Positions 52,735 through 61,742 of a stretch of 64,000 bases of DNA are shown one piece after another; the stretch's first letter is position 1; each line of letters begins with the position of its first letter. This stretch comes from Pedobacter xixiisoli (GTDB lineage: Bacteria; Bacteroidota; Bacteroidia; Sphingobacteriales; Sphingobacteriaceae): assembly GCF_900215335.1 (NCBI RefSeq), contig NZ_OCMT01000001.1:992001-1056000 (forward strand), written 5' to 3'. The position numbers and the translations under genes were made by a program. A model generated the notes under the pieces. The model was not told the origin of the DNA. It did not search any database and was given only the letters and a program-made list of their open reading frames with translations.

Positions 52735-54789
52735 ATGAGAGTAGCTACAGATATCGGTGGAACCTTTACGGATTTAGTATGTCTTGAATTTGATAAGACA
52801 ACGGGAAAGCCAATAGGTTTGAAAGTTTCAAAAACAGATACCATTCCCTCTAACTTTGAAGAAGGAATTTTAAATGCAATAAATAAGCATGGTTTAGATT
52901 TAGACAAGGTAGGTTTTTTTGCGCATGGCACCACCGTAGTAATTAATGCACTTACTGAGCACAAGGGAGCTAGAACTGCTTTAATAACCACCAAAGGGTT
53001 TAGGGATGTTTTAGAGATTGCAAGGTCTAACCGCCCTGATTTATTCAATTTCAACTTTATAAAACAACCTCCATTTGTACCTAGGTACCTCCGTTTTGAA
53101 GTTGAAGAGAGAATGAACTATAAAGGCGAAATAATTCAACCTATCAGCTATGAAAACATAGCTTCAATTGTCCGTACTTGCAAAGAGGAACAAATAGAAG
53201 CTTTAGCCGTTTGTTTTTTACATTCTTATAAAAACCCAGCGCATGAATTGGCTTTCATTCAAAAAATAAAACCTTTACTAAACGGAGTCGAAATCATCGC
53301 TTCTCATGAAATAACTAGAGAATGGCGAGAATATGAACGTACAAGCACTACGGTTTTGTCAAGTTATGTATTGCCGCTTACCAAAAATTATCTGGTAAAA
53401 CTGGAGCAGAAACTGAAACTAAATGGTCTGAAGAACGCTCCGTACATTATGCAGTCTAATGGTGGAATCACTACTATCAAGGATATCAAAGAAAATCCTA
53501 TTACCATTGTTGAATCTGGACCGGCAAGTGGCGTTTATGGGGTTATAGCTTTAGGCAATGTCATTAATAGAAAGAATATGATTGTCTTAGATATTGGTGG
53601 CACAACGGCAAAATGTGCATTGGTTGAAAATGGACAAGTAAAAATTACTACTAATTATAAAATTGACCATTCCAAAACTAAAGCGGGTTATCCAATCCAA
53701 ACACCAGTAATAGATATTGTAGAAATAGGAAATGGAGGTGGCAGCATAGCTTGGGTAGACACTGGTGGAAAAATGCATGTGGGACCTAAAAGTGCAGCAG
53801 CAATGCCGGGGCCAGCTGCTTATGGAAGAGGAGGAAAGCACTTAACTACAACTGATGCTAATGTGATTTTGGGTCGCATTCATCCAGATTATTTTTTGGG
53901 AGGAGAACTTACCCCTAATTATAAAAGTATTGATGAAGCTTCGAAAATGCTCTGTGAAACCTTCAATACTAATAAAGAAGCCATTGCCAGAGGCATTATA
54001 AGGATTGCAAATGCAAACATGATTAATGCACTAAAGCTTGTTTCGATTAACAAGGGCTACGATACTAGAGATTTTTCTTTAGTAGTAATTGGGGGTGGTG
54101 GTGCCATGCATGGAGCAGATTTAGCTAGAGAACTTCAGGTAAAAGAACTGATAGTTCCTAAAAATGCAGGTGTTTTTTCGGCGGTTGGAATGTTGATGTC
54201 TGATTTGAGAAGGGACTCGATACGAACCAATGTGGTGGTATTAACCGACAAAACAAAAGTGAAAATCCAGGATACGTTCTTGGATATGGAGAACGATGCC
54301 ATCAAAAAGTACGAAAATGATGGGTTCGAAAAAGAGCAAATTGAATTTTCATATTATACTGATTTGCGTTACGCTGGACAAGAACATTATGTAAAAGTGC
54401 AAATACCGCTTTCTATTAATATTATACTGGATGAGATGATCAAGGATTTCCATGAAGCGCATCAGAAGCAGTATTCATTTAGACTAGACAATAAAGTAGA
54501 GCTGGTGAATTTTCATTTAGTTGCCCAGGTTAAGGTAGATAAGCCTGACTTCCCGAAAATAGAAACTAAGGGAAAACTAGTGTGTGATGCCATTTTTGAA
54601 TTTAAAGAAGTGGATTTTGATGATTTAGGAATACATCGTACCGCATTTTACAATCGTGATTTATTGGAACCCGATATGCTTATCAACGGTCCTGCGATAA
54701 TAGCAGAAAATGCCACTACAACCTTAGTTACACCGCTACAAAAACTATTAGTTGACAGCTATGGAAATCTAATCATAACAATGCTATAA
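52735..54789 (+). CDS. hyuA: Hydantoinase/oxoprolinase subunit A (HyuA family)
   Basis: This 684-residue protein has the ASKHA ATP-binding start VATDIGGTFTDLVCLEF, the HGTTVVINAL motif, VESGPASGVYGVIAL, NMIVLDIGGTTAKCALVENG and the C-terminal-type VVIGGGGAMHGADLARELQ. It matches the A subunits of ATP-dependent N-methylhydantoinases, 5-oxoprolinases and acetone carboxylases, which activate the substrate carbonyl by phosphorylation. The exact substrate cannot be read from sequence. It is followed by hyuB with a 1-base gap, forming the usual A/B pair. Confidence 0.92.
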   Translation: MRVATDIGGTFTDLVCLEFDKTTGKPIGLKVSKTDTIPSNFEEGILNAINKHGLDLDKVGFFAHGTTVVINALTEHKGARTALITTKGFRDVLEIARSNRPDLFNFNFIKQPPFVPRYLRFEVEERMNYKGEIIQPISYENIASIVRTCKEEQIEALAVCFLHSYKNPAHELAFIQKIKPLLNGVEIIASHEITREWREYERTSTTVLSSYVLPLTKNYLVKLEQKLKLNGLKNAPYIMQSNGGITTIKDIKENPITIVESGPASGVYGVIALGNVINRKNMIVLDIGGTTAKCALVENGQVKITTNYKIDHSKTKAGYPIQTPVIDIVEIGNGGGSIAWVDTGGKMHVGPKSAAAMPGPAAYGRGGKHLTTTDANVILGRIHPDYFLGGELTPNYKSIDEASKMLCETFNTNKEAIARGIIRIANANMINALKLVSINKGYDTRDFSLVVIGGGGAMHGADLARELQVKELIVPKNAGVFSAVGMLMSDLRRDSIRTNVVVLTDKTKVKIQDTFLDMENDAIKKYENDGFEKEQIEFSYYTDLRYAGQEHYVKVQIPLSINIILDEMIKDFHEAHQKQYSFRLDNKVELVNFHLVAQVKVDKPDFPKIETKGKLVCDAIFEFKEVDFDDLGIHRTAFYNRDLLEPDMLINGPAIIAENATTTLVTPLQKLLVDSYGNLIITML

Positions 54790-54790
54790 A

Positions 54791-56458
54791 ATGAAAGACT
54801 TTACATTAGAAATCATACAAGATTCATTAATTGCTGCAGGCGATGAAATGTTTAAAACATTAGAACGCACCAGTATGAGTCCAATTATATACGAATCTTT
54901 GGATTATGCTGTTGGGATTACCGATAGCAAGGGTGAGTTACTGGCTCAAGGAAATGGAATTACTGCATTTTTAGCTGCACTTGATTCTGTAGTGAGAAGT
55001 ACATTGGAAAAATATACTGGAGAAAATTTATTGAAAGAAGGTGATGTCATTATTGCGAATACGCCTTATGCCGGCGGAGGGACACATCTTTCGGACGTAT
55101 CTGTGGTATATCCTGTATTCTATCATAATGAATTGGTTGCTTTTACGGTTAATAAGGCGCATTGGACAGAATTAGGGGGTACTTATCCAGGTTCTGTTTC
55201 TACAATAGCTACCGAAATTTTTCATGAGGGAATACATTTTCCTTTTATAAAGATTAAGAGTAAAGGAGAACTTAATCAGGCGGTGATAGATATCATTAAA
55301 GCCAATGTACGTTTGCCCGAAAGTACGCTGGGTGATTTATTTGCAGGTATTGCCGCTGCCGAAGTTGGAGCAAGACGGGTCATCTCAATTATAGAAAAGT
55401 ACGGGTTAGAAGTTTATAAGGAAGCTGGAGTTTCATTTTTAAATTATGGAGAGCGTATGAGCTTAGAAGCGCTCAAATCAATCCCGAAAGGTACTTACTT
55501 AGGTGAATCTGCGGTAGAAAATAATGGTTTTGGAGACGGCCCTTTTCCTGTTAAAGCAAAAGTAACCATTACAGACAGCAAGTTTACCGTGGATTTTAAT
55601 GGTTCGCACCCGCAAGTTAAGGGAGCTGTAAATTTATCTTTTAATGGATTGATAACTGGATGCAGAACTATTTTTAAAGCCATAACAACCCCCGAAATGG
55701 ATGCAAATGGTGGAGCTTTTAGACCTATGGAAGTTCTTTGCGAACCTGGTACGATAGTAAGCGCCGAGTTTCCGGCAGCTGTATCTATCTATTATGAAAC
55801 CTTAATTGTTGCGATAGATTTAGTCTGGAAAATATTGGCTCCATTAATACCAGATAAGCTACCTGCTGGACATTTACGCTCTGTTTGCGCCACATTTATA
55901 TCAGGCATACATCCATATACTAATGAATTTTATATTCAGGCAGAACCGCTAGCTGGTGGCTGGGGCGCTTCAAAAAGCCACGATGGAAATAGAGGGCAAC
56001 TTTCTTGCGGAAGTGGCGAATCCTATAATATTCCTGTTGAAATTAGGGAAATGCGCTACGGAATAGAAGTGCAACAATATGCATTTCATAACGAAGGTGG
56101 GGGTTATGGTAAATTCCAGGGAGGTAATGGGCAATACATCGATTATAAAATACTTTCGGATGGAGCTTCTTTAACGGCGGCGTTTCTTGGTGCCGAAACC
56201 AAAACTTGGGGTATTGATGGTGGCCATGATGGTTCCTATAATTATTTTAAGATCATTCGGGTTAATGGCGAAGAAGAGCGTCACAGTTTGGGTACCAATA
56301 TCAATCTCAAAAAGGGAGATATCGTACGTTGTGTTACGGCAACTGGTGGCGGTTATGGAAAGCCAGAAAATCGACCTAAAGAACAAGTTCTGTTAGATAT
56401 TAAAAATGAATATATCACCATCGAACAAGCTAAAGAAGCGTATCAAATATCAATATGA
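54791..56458 (+). CDS. hyuB: Hydantoinase/oxoprolinase subunit B (HyuB family)
   Basis: This 555-residue protein has the HyuB start FTLEIIQDSLIAAGDEMFKT and RTSMSPIIYESLDYAVGITD. DVIIANTPYAGGGTHLSDVS, FTVNKAHWTELGGTYPGS and the Gly-rich end CVTATGGGYGKPENRP follow. B subunits bind metal and carry out the ring-opening or carboxylation step with subunit A. Length fits the family. A 56-base gap separates it from the cupin gene, the only notable gap in this gene set. Confidence 0.92.
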   Translation: MKDFTLEIIQDSLIAAGDEMFKTLERTSMSPIIYESLDYAVGITDSKGELLAQGNGITAFLAALDSVVRSTLEKYTGENLLKEGDVIIANTPYAGGGTHLSDVSVVYPVFYHNELVAFTVNKAHWTELGGTYPGSVSTIATEIFHEGIHFPFIKIKSKGELNQAVIDIIKANVRLPESTLGDLFAGIAAAEVGARRVISIIEKYGLEVYKEAGVSFLNYGERMSLEALKSIPKGTYLGESAVENNGFGDGPFPVKAKVTITDSKFTVDFNGSHPQVKGAVNLSFNGLITGCRTIFKAITTPEMDANGGAFRPMEVLCEPGTIVSAEFPAAVSIYYETLIVAIDLVWKILAPLIPDKLPAGHLRSVCATFISGIHPYTNEFYIQAEPLAGGWGASKSHDGNRGQLSCGSGESYNIPVEIREMRYGIEVQQYAFHNEGGGYGKFQGGNGQYIDYKILSDGASLTAAFLGAETKTWGIDGGHDGSYNYFKIIRVNGEEERHSLGTNINLKKGDIVRCVTATGGGYGKPENRPKEQVLLDIKNEYITIEQAKEAYQISI

Positions 56459-56514
56459 AATTCTGGGCGATATATTAAGAGCCTTAAGCGTTTACAACAT
56501 GCTGAAATTAAAAA

Positions 56515-56853
56515 ATGGAAATAAAGAAAATCAGCTATGCAGCTGAAAATGAGCATTACAATAAAGAACTTTTTTTGATTCAGGAAGAAGGCTTGTCTAT
56601 GACATTCGGAACCGTTTTTTTAATGAAGGGTACCAGAATACCTGAGAAAGGATTTTCTAAACATGAACAGCATGAAATTTCTGTGATTCAGCAGGGTAAA
56701 ATTGAAATGCTTAATGAAAACGGGACGATAAAAGGGTATTTAACTGCTGGAGATGTAGTATTTATTACCGCACTCGAAGCGCAAGCAGGAAATGTGCTAG
56801 AAGAAACCCAAATTATTTACACACTGTTCGGTAAAAAGGGAAAAAACAAATGA
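56515..56853 (+). CDS. Small cupin-fold protein
   Basis: This 112-residue single-domain cupin has GFSKHEQHEISVIQQGKIEM (motif 1, His residues at HEQHE and the Gly) and a turn GYLTAGDVVFITALEAQAGN (motif 2 region). The second motif lacks the usual His (TALEAQAGN), so metal binding may be partial. It has no signal peptide. Cupins next to hydantoinase-type genes could act in substrate isomerisation or as sensors; role unknown. It overlaps the DUF917 gene by 4 bases (ATGA), so the two are translationally coupled. Confidence 0.82.
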   Translation: MEIKKISYAAENEHYNKELFLIQEEGLSMTFGTVFLMKGTRIPEKGFSKHEQHEISVIQQGKIEMLNENGTIKGYLTAGDVVFITALEAQAGNVLEETQIIYTLFGKKGKNK

Positions 56854-57935
56854 AAAAAATAACAATCGAAGACCTCGAATATATCTCTTTAGGTTCGACC
56901 ATATTGGGAACTGGAGGTGGCGGTAATCCTTACATCGGTAAGTTATTGGCGAAACAAGCAATTCAAGCTTATGGCGACGTAACGTTAATAAAAGCACATG
57001 AACTAGATAACGATGCATTAGTAGTACCTGTCGCCGCTTTTGGCGCTCCTATGATTCTCGTCGAAAAGCTGTTTTCTGCAGAGGAATTTTATAATGCTTT
57101 CGATATGATGGAAAATTATCTGGGAAGAAAAATTGATGCTGTTATGCCTGTAGAAGCGGGTGGGCTCAATGGTATAATTCCATTTGCTGTTGCTGCAAAA
57201 AAAAGAATTCCAATTGTTGATGCTGATGGTATGGGACGGGCATTTCCTCGTTTAGAAATGACAACTTTTACCCTTCATGGAATTCCCGCATCTCCAATTA
57301 CGCAAGCAGACGAGAAAGGAAATAGAAATTTATATCATACTATAGATAATACTTGGGGCGAAACCTTAGTTGGAGCTACGACTATACAAATGGGTGGCAG
57401 TTGTGCTGTTACCTGTTATTCAATGAGTGGTGCCGAAGTTAAAAAATCCGCTGTACACGATACCATTTCGTATGCTAAAATACTGGGAGAATCAGTGCTG
57501 AATGCGAAAAAAAATCAGCTAAATCCAATTTCAGCTTTAATGCAACAGACACAAGCTTTTAAACTCTTTTCAGGAAAAATATCCAATATTTCTATGAAGA
57601 CCGAAGGTAGATGGAATACAGGCATTTGTGAAATAGACGGATTGGAAGAAGATAACGGTTCGAAAATGGAAATAGATTTTCAAAATGAATTTCTAATTGC
57701 AAAAAAGAATGGTGAACCAGCTGCCATTACACCCGATTTAATTGTGTTGTTAGATGCTGAAAATGCACACCCAATTACGGCAGAAACTATTCAATATGGT
57801 ACCAGGGTAATTGTGATTGGGATTAAAGCTGATAAGCAATGGCGTACTGCTGCTGGAATTGTGCTAGGTGGTCCGGAGAAGTTTGGATATACAGAGAAAT
57901 TTATCCCAATAGAATTATTAAACGCTAAACAATAA
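56850..57935 (+). CDS. DUF917 family protein
   Basis: This 361-residue cytosolic protein has the DUF917 start EDLEYISLGSTILGTGGGGNPYIG and PVEAGGLNGIIPFAVAAKK, then IVDADGMGRAFPRLEMTTFT and a C-terminal IGIKADKQWRTAAGIVLGG. DUF917 proteins are often encoded next to, or fused with, hydantoinase A-like proteins. No activity is established from sequence. Its neighbours on both sides (cupin 4-base overlap, HyuA-like 3-base gap) show that it belongs to the operon. Confidence 0.9.
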   Translation: MKKITIEDLEYISLGSTILGTGGGGNPYIGKLLAKQAIQAYGDVTLIKAHELDNDALVVPVAAFGAPMILVEKLFSAEEFYNAFDMMENYLGRKIDAVMPVEAGGLNGIIPFAVAAKKRIPIVDADGMGRAFPRLEMTTFTLHGIPASPITQADEKGNRNLYHTIDNTWGETLVGATTIQMGGSCAVTCYSMSGAEVKKSAVHDTISYAKILGESVLNAKKNQLNPISALMQQTQAFKLFSGKISNISMKTEGRWNTGICEIDGLEEDNGSKMEIDFQNEFLIAKKNGEPAAITPDLIVLLDAENAHPITAETIQYGTRVIVIGIKADKQWRTAAGIVLGGPEKFGYTEKFIPIELLNAKQ

Positions 57936-57938
57936 CGT

Positions 57939-59522
57939 ATGTTTTATAAGATAGGAGTAGATGTAGGTGGAACTAATACCGATGCAGTATTGGTTTCTAA
58001 TGCAGATGAAATTATAGCTAAGACCAAACAAACAACTACATCAGATATCAGTAGTGGTATCGAAAATGCCATTAGTGAGGTGCTTTCACAAAGCAAAATC
58101 CCTAAGGAATTGATTAAATATATCATGCTAGGGACAACCCATTGTACAAATGCTTTGGTAGAAAGAAAAGAACTCAATAAAGTGGGAGCAATTCGCATCG
58201 GCTTGCCGGCCGGTAGTGCTATTCCTATAATGACAGATTTTCCAGAAGACCTAAAAAAGATGCTAGAGAAGCATTGTTATATGGTAAATGGGGGATATGA
58301 ATATGATGGGCGTCTCTTAAATCCTTTGAATGAAATGCAAATTAAAGCGTGTCTTCTAAAAATGAAAGGAGAAGTAGAATCACTTGCTATTACTGGGATA
58401 TTCTCAAAAATTAACGCTGACCAGGAAATACAGGTTAAAGATTGGGCGAAAGAGATTTTAGGAGATGACATTAAAGTTAGTTGTTCATTTCAAATTGGAG
58501 GATTAGGCTTATTGGATAGGGAAAATGCATGTATATTAAATGCTGCACTACATGGAGTCGCTCTTAAAATGGTTCATGCTTTCAGAGCCACAGTTAGTCG
58601 CTTACAATTAAATGCTCAACTATTTATCGGACAAAATGATGGTACTTTGATGTCTTTGGAACAAGTTCAGCAATTCCCTATCCATACCATTTCATCAGGG
58701 CCTACAAATAGCATTAGAGGAGCGGGCTTAATGTCGAAAGTGAAGAACGGTATTGTGATAGATGTTGGTGGCACCACTTCTGATGCAGGTGCATTAATTA
58801 ATTTTTTTCCTAGAGAAAGTACCCAGGCAACTGAAATAGGAGGTGTTCTAACTAACTTTAGAATGCCCGACGTGGTATCTGTGGGTATCGGAGGAGGAAC
58901 AATTGTGCGATTCGACCATGATGTTTGTACGCTTGGTCCTGATTCCGTTGGATTTAGATTAAAAGAAAAGTCAATCGCTTTTGGCGGAGATACACTTACA
59001 CTTTCCGATTTCTTTATAGCCGACAACCAGCTGCAATTAAATGATGTGCTGCAAAAGAGAGAGCTTGTGGCAAAAATCAGCAGCACTTTGCTTATCTCTT
59101 ACGAGCAGGCATTGGAACTTGTGAAAACAGAGATTCAACAAAAAATAGAAAAGCTGGTTGATGCACTGAAAAACAATGCCGACGAGGTTTCTGTAGTGGG
59201 CTGTGGAGGAGGTGCATTCCTATTACCTAAAAAAATCGCAGGCGTTTCCGAAGTGCTTTTTCCTCGAGATATGGAGGTCGCAAACGCATTTGGAGTTTGT
59301 ATCGCAAAAATTAGCAGCGAAGAAGAAATTGTTATTAATACCATGTGTGCTGATGAAAAGGAAGAAATGCAAAAACTTTTAGATAAGGCAAAAAGTAACC
59401 TATTATCGAAGGGAGCCAAACAAGAAACCATTGCAGTACTTATAAAAGAAGCTGTTCCGTTGGCGTATTTGCCTGGAGCGATGTTACTTAGGATAAAGCT
59501 TTTTGGTGATTTAAATAACTAA
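57939..59522 (+). CDS. Second hydantoinase A-like protein (DUF917-associated)
   Basis: This 527-residue ASKHA protein has IGVDVGGTNTDAVLV, LGTTHCTNALVERKEL, GLGLLDRENACILNAAL, TISSGPTNSIRGAG and IVIDVGGTTSDAGAL, with VGIGGGTIVRFD further on. It is about 150 residues shorter than the HyuA at 52735 and lacks the C-terminal part that usually pairs with subunit B. This is the form that accompanies DUF917. It probably acts with the DUF917 protein as a separate enzyme from HyuA-HyuB. It is the last gene of the cluster and is followed by palindrome copy B. Confidence 0.9.
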   Translation: MFYKIGVDVGGTNTDAVLVSNADEIIAKTKQTTTSDISSGIENAISEVLSQSKIPKELIKYIMLGTTHCTNALVERKELNKVGAIRIGLPAGSAIPIMTDFPEDLKKMLEKHCYMVNGGYEYDGRLLNPLNEMQIKACLLKMKGEVESLAITGIFSKINADQEIQVKDWAKEILGDDIKVSCSFQIGGLGLLDRENACILNAALHGVALKMVHAFRATVSRLQLNAQLFIGQNDGTLMSLEQVQQFPIHTISSGPTNSIRGAGLMSKVKNGIVIDVGGTTSDAGALINFFPRESTQATEIGGVLTNFRMPDVVSVGIGGGTIVRFDHDVCTLGPDSVGFRLKEKSIAFGGDTLTLSDFFIADNQLQLNDVLQKRELVAKISSTLLISYEQALELVKTEIQQKIEKLVDALKNNADEVSVVGCGGGAFLLPKKIAGVSEVLFPRDMEVANAFGVCIAKISSEEEIVINTMCADEKEEMQKLLDKAKSNLLSKGAKQETIAVLIKEAVPLAYLPGAMLLRIKLFGDLNN

Positions 59523-59561
59523 AAGTACTATCAGTTTTAAAAGCTATAATGCTTTAAATTA

Positions 59562-59604
59562 TAAAACTACAAAGCCCCGAGATTATCGGGGCTTTGTAGT
59601 TTTA
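59562..59604. terminator. Long palindrome, copy B (bidirectional terminator)
   Basis: A 19-bp perfect stem with arm AAAACTACAAAGCCCCGA at 59563-59580 and its reverse complement at 59586-59603, loop GATTA. The arm is identical to copy A at 48776-48793. The loop is the near-reverse-complement of copy A's loop, so the copies are in opposite orientation. It lies between convergent genes and can end both. Confidence 0.85.
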
Positions 59605-59949
59605 GTGTCTTCCTCTTCCATTACCTTTATGATGTTTGAAAGATTTATTATGATGTTTATAATGAACTTTCTTGTTGTAATGATGCCTAGGCGGAGCACT
59701 GTAGTAATGTCTAGTTTTTACCGTTCTGTAATGCTTACTAGGTCTATAATTGTTTCTTTCTACGTAAACATACCTTGTAGGTGCGGGTGCGTAATAAGTA
59801 CGATGAACAACTGGTCTAGCATAGTAGTCGGTATAATAACCGTACCTGGGCTGCGCACCAATATTGATATTTAAACTTACTTGAGCGTTGGCTGTTTGCA
59901 ATGTCGCTGCTACTATAGCAACGGTAAACATCAGGATTAATCGTTTCAT
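59602..59949 (-). CDS. Secreted Tyr/His/Arg-rich low-complexity protein
   Basis: The protein has 115 residues from the ATG at 59949; an upstream in-frame start would add 18 residues before the signal peptide and is rejected. The signal peptide is MKRLILMFTVAIVAATLQTANAQ, written as far as ATLQTANAQ. The mature protein is rich in Tyr, His, Arg, Lys and Pro (for example RYVYVERNNYRPSKHYR) and ends in an HHK/GRGRH tail. No family is recognised, and homology would be composition-driven. It is probably a periplasmic or surface protein. The His-rich tail could bind metal (inference). Confidence 0.72.
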   Translation of the reverse strand: MKRLILMFTVAIVAATLQTANAQVSLNINIGAQPRYGYYTDYYARPVVHRTYYAPAPTRYVYVERNNYRPSKHYRTVKTRHYYSAPPRHHYNKKVHYKHHNKSFKHHKGNGRGRH

Positions 59950-60146
59950 ATAACTTAGTTTTCTGTGTGTATTAAAACCTATACGAATACCGTGCCATTG
60001 CAAACTAACATTTTTCTCTGCTACATAATTGATACATTAAATGCTGTGACTTATCTATAGTCGTACAGATATTTCATTTACCTCGTTAATTTGTTTAATA
60101 TCTGTGTATATGTAGCTAAAAACCTAGTTTATATTAGGATAATCGC

Positions 60147-60154
60147 TATATTTG
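60147..60154 (+). promoter_or_regulatory. -7 promoter element of gatB
   Basis: TATATTTG is an exact TAnnTTTG match about 40 bases before the gatB ATG. The -33 position has only a weak TTTA. Confidence 0.5.
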
Positions 60155-60193
60155 AAAAGCTAAAAAGGACGCACCACGCAGTAATTTCAATTA

Positions 60194-61660
60194 ATGAGTA
60201 CAACCACTATTGCAAAAGATACTAGCAGTTTCGAGCTCGTTTCGGGTTTAGAAATCCATGTTCAGTTAAATACACAATCCAAAATATTCTGTTCAGACAG
60301 TGCTGCTTTTGGCGCTGGACCAAATGAACATATCTCTACCGTTTCCTTAGGTTTGCCAGGAGCTTTACCGAAATTAAATAAGGAAGTCATTGAAAAAGCG
60401 ATGCGTATTGGTCTGGCTTTAAACTGCGAAATCAATCAATACAACTTCTTCGATAGGAAGAATTATTTCTATGCAGACTTACCAAAGGGATATCAAATTA
60501 CACAAGACAACAGCCCGATTTGTAAAAATGGCTATTTAAATGTGCGTTTGAGCGATGGTTCTGAAAAGAGAATTGGCATTAACCGTATCCATTTAGAAGA
60601 AGATGCTGGTAAAAGTATGCACGATCAGGACGATAATTATTCTTTCGTGGATTTGAACCGTGCCGGTGTTCCCTTAATCGAAATTGTAACCGAACCAGAT
60701 ATTAGAAGTTCTGAAGAAGCTGCTGCCTTGCTTACAGAGATTAGGCAGTTGGTACGTTTCCTAGATGTTAGCGATGGCAATATGGAAGAGGGTTCGCTGC
60801 GTTGCGACGCCAATATTTCTATCCGCGAGAAAGGAACAACAACTTATGGTACCAGATGCGAGGTGAAGAACGTAAACTCTATTCGTAATGTGCGCAGAGC
60901 GATGGATTTTGAATTTGGAAGACAAGTAGAAGTGGTAGCAGCAGGAGGAGAAATTATCCAAAGTACTTTAAACTTCGATGCGGATAAGGGGACTACCTCG
61001 CCGATGCGTAGCAAAGAAGAAGCTAACGATTATCGCTACTTCCCAGATCCAGATTTGCCGCCAGTAGTAATTGATGATGAATGGTTAGCTAGGGTTAAAT
61101 CGGCCATGCCAGTTTTACCAAAAGAGCTTGCTCAAAATTTAATAACCGAACTTGGTATAAGTCTTTCAGAGGCAACTTTATTAGCAGACGATAAGGGATT
61201 GTATCAATATTACATCGATGCTCAAGAGCATGTTCTTCATAAAAAAAGCTTATTAAATTGGTTGCTGGGCAGCATAAGAGCTATTTTAAACGAAAAACAA
61301 ATCGATATAACCACTTATACTGTAAAGCCCCTGCAAATGGCCCAAACTATCAATTTGGTTGATGAGAAGAAGATTTCGCAGCAAAATGCTATCCAGATCT
61401 TATTGCCTGCACTAGAAAAAGATGCAAATGCCAGTCCAGAAAAATTAGCTAAACAACTTAATTTACTGATTGTTGAAGACGTGGATGTTATTGCTGGATT
61501 GATTGATGAGGTTCTATCAAAATATCAACCGCAGGTAGAAGCATACAAAAAAGGAAAGAAAGGCGTTTTAGGTTTGTTTGTTGGCGAAGTAATGAAGCTA
61601 GCTAAAGGCAAAGCCGATGCGAAGAAACTAAATGAATTGATTCTAGAAAAGTTAAAATAG
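60194..61660 (+). CDS. gatB: Asp-tRNA(Asn)/Glu-tRNA(Gln) amidotransferase subunit B
   Basis: This 488-residue protein has the GatB features LVSGLEIHVQLNTQSKIFC, LPGALPKLNKEVIEKAM, FDRKNYFYADLPKGYQI, NRAGVPLIEIVTEPDI and EGSLRCDANISIREKG. The C-terminal YqeY-like helical tail ends in KGKADAKKLNELILEKL. It forms the GatCAB kinase/transamidase that makes Gln-tRNA(Gln) or Asn-tRNA(Asn) in bacteria. gatA and gatC are not in this window. The next gene starts 82 bases after its stop, across a heptad array. Confidence 0.97.
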   Translation: MSTTTIAKDTSSFELVSGLEIHVQLNTQSKIFCSDSAAFGAGPNEHISTVSLGLPGALPKLNKEVIEKAMRIGLALNCEINQYNFFDRKNYFYADLPKGYQITQDNSPICKNGYLNVRLSDGSEKRIGINRIHLEEDAGKSMHDQDDNYSFVDLNRAGVPLIEIVTEPDIRSSEEAAALLTEIRQLVRFLDVSDGNMEEGSLRCDANISIREKGTTTYGTRCEVKNVNSIRNVRRAMDFEFGRQVEVVAAGGEIIQSTLNFDADKGTTSPMRSKEEANDYRYFPDPDLPPVVIDDEWLARVKSAMPVLPKELAQNLITELGISLSEATLLADDKGLYQYYIDAQEHVLHKKSLLNWLLGSIRAILNEKQIDITTYTVKPLQMAQTINLVDEKKISQQNAIQILLPALEKDANASPEKLAKQLNLLIVEDVDVIAGLIDEVLSKYQPQVEAYKKGKKGVLGLFVGEVMKLAKGKADAKKLNELILEKLK

Positions 61661-61661
61661 G

Positions 61662-61740
61662 TTATAAGTTATACGTGATAAGTTTTACGTATCTAGGCAG
61701 CATGTCTAAATACTAAATACTCACATCTCAATACTAAAAA
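61662..61740 (+). repeat. Heptad array between gatB and the TlpA-like gene
   Basis: The whole gap from 61662 to the ATG at 61743 can be read in 7-base units. The first four are TTATAAG, TTATACG, TGATAAG and TTTTACG. The last five are CTAAATA (twice), CTCACAT, CTCAATA and CTAAAAA. The array directly abuts the start codon region of the downstream gene. It shares the CTRANNN consensus with the other arrays. Confidence 0.7.
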
Positions 61741-61742
61741 GA

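Noticed and set aside
58667-59086. 139-residue antisense frame inside the second HyuA-like gene
   Set aside because: The sense frame has full ASKHA motifs; the antisense product is Ser/Pro-rich with no start context or motif.
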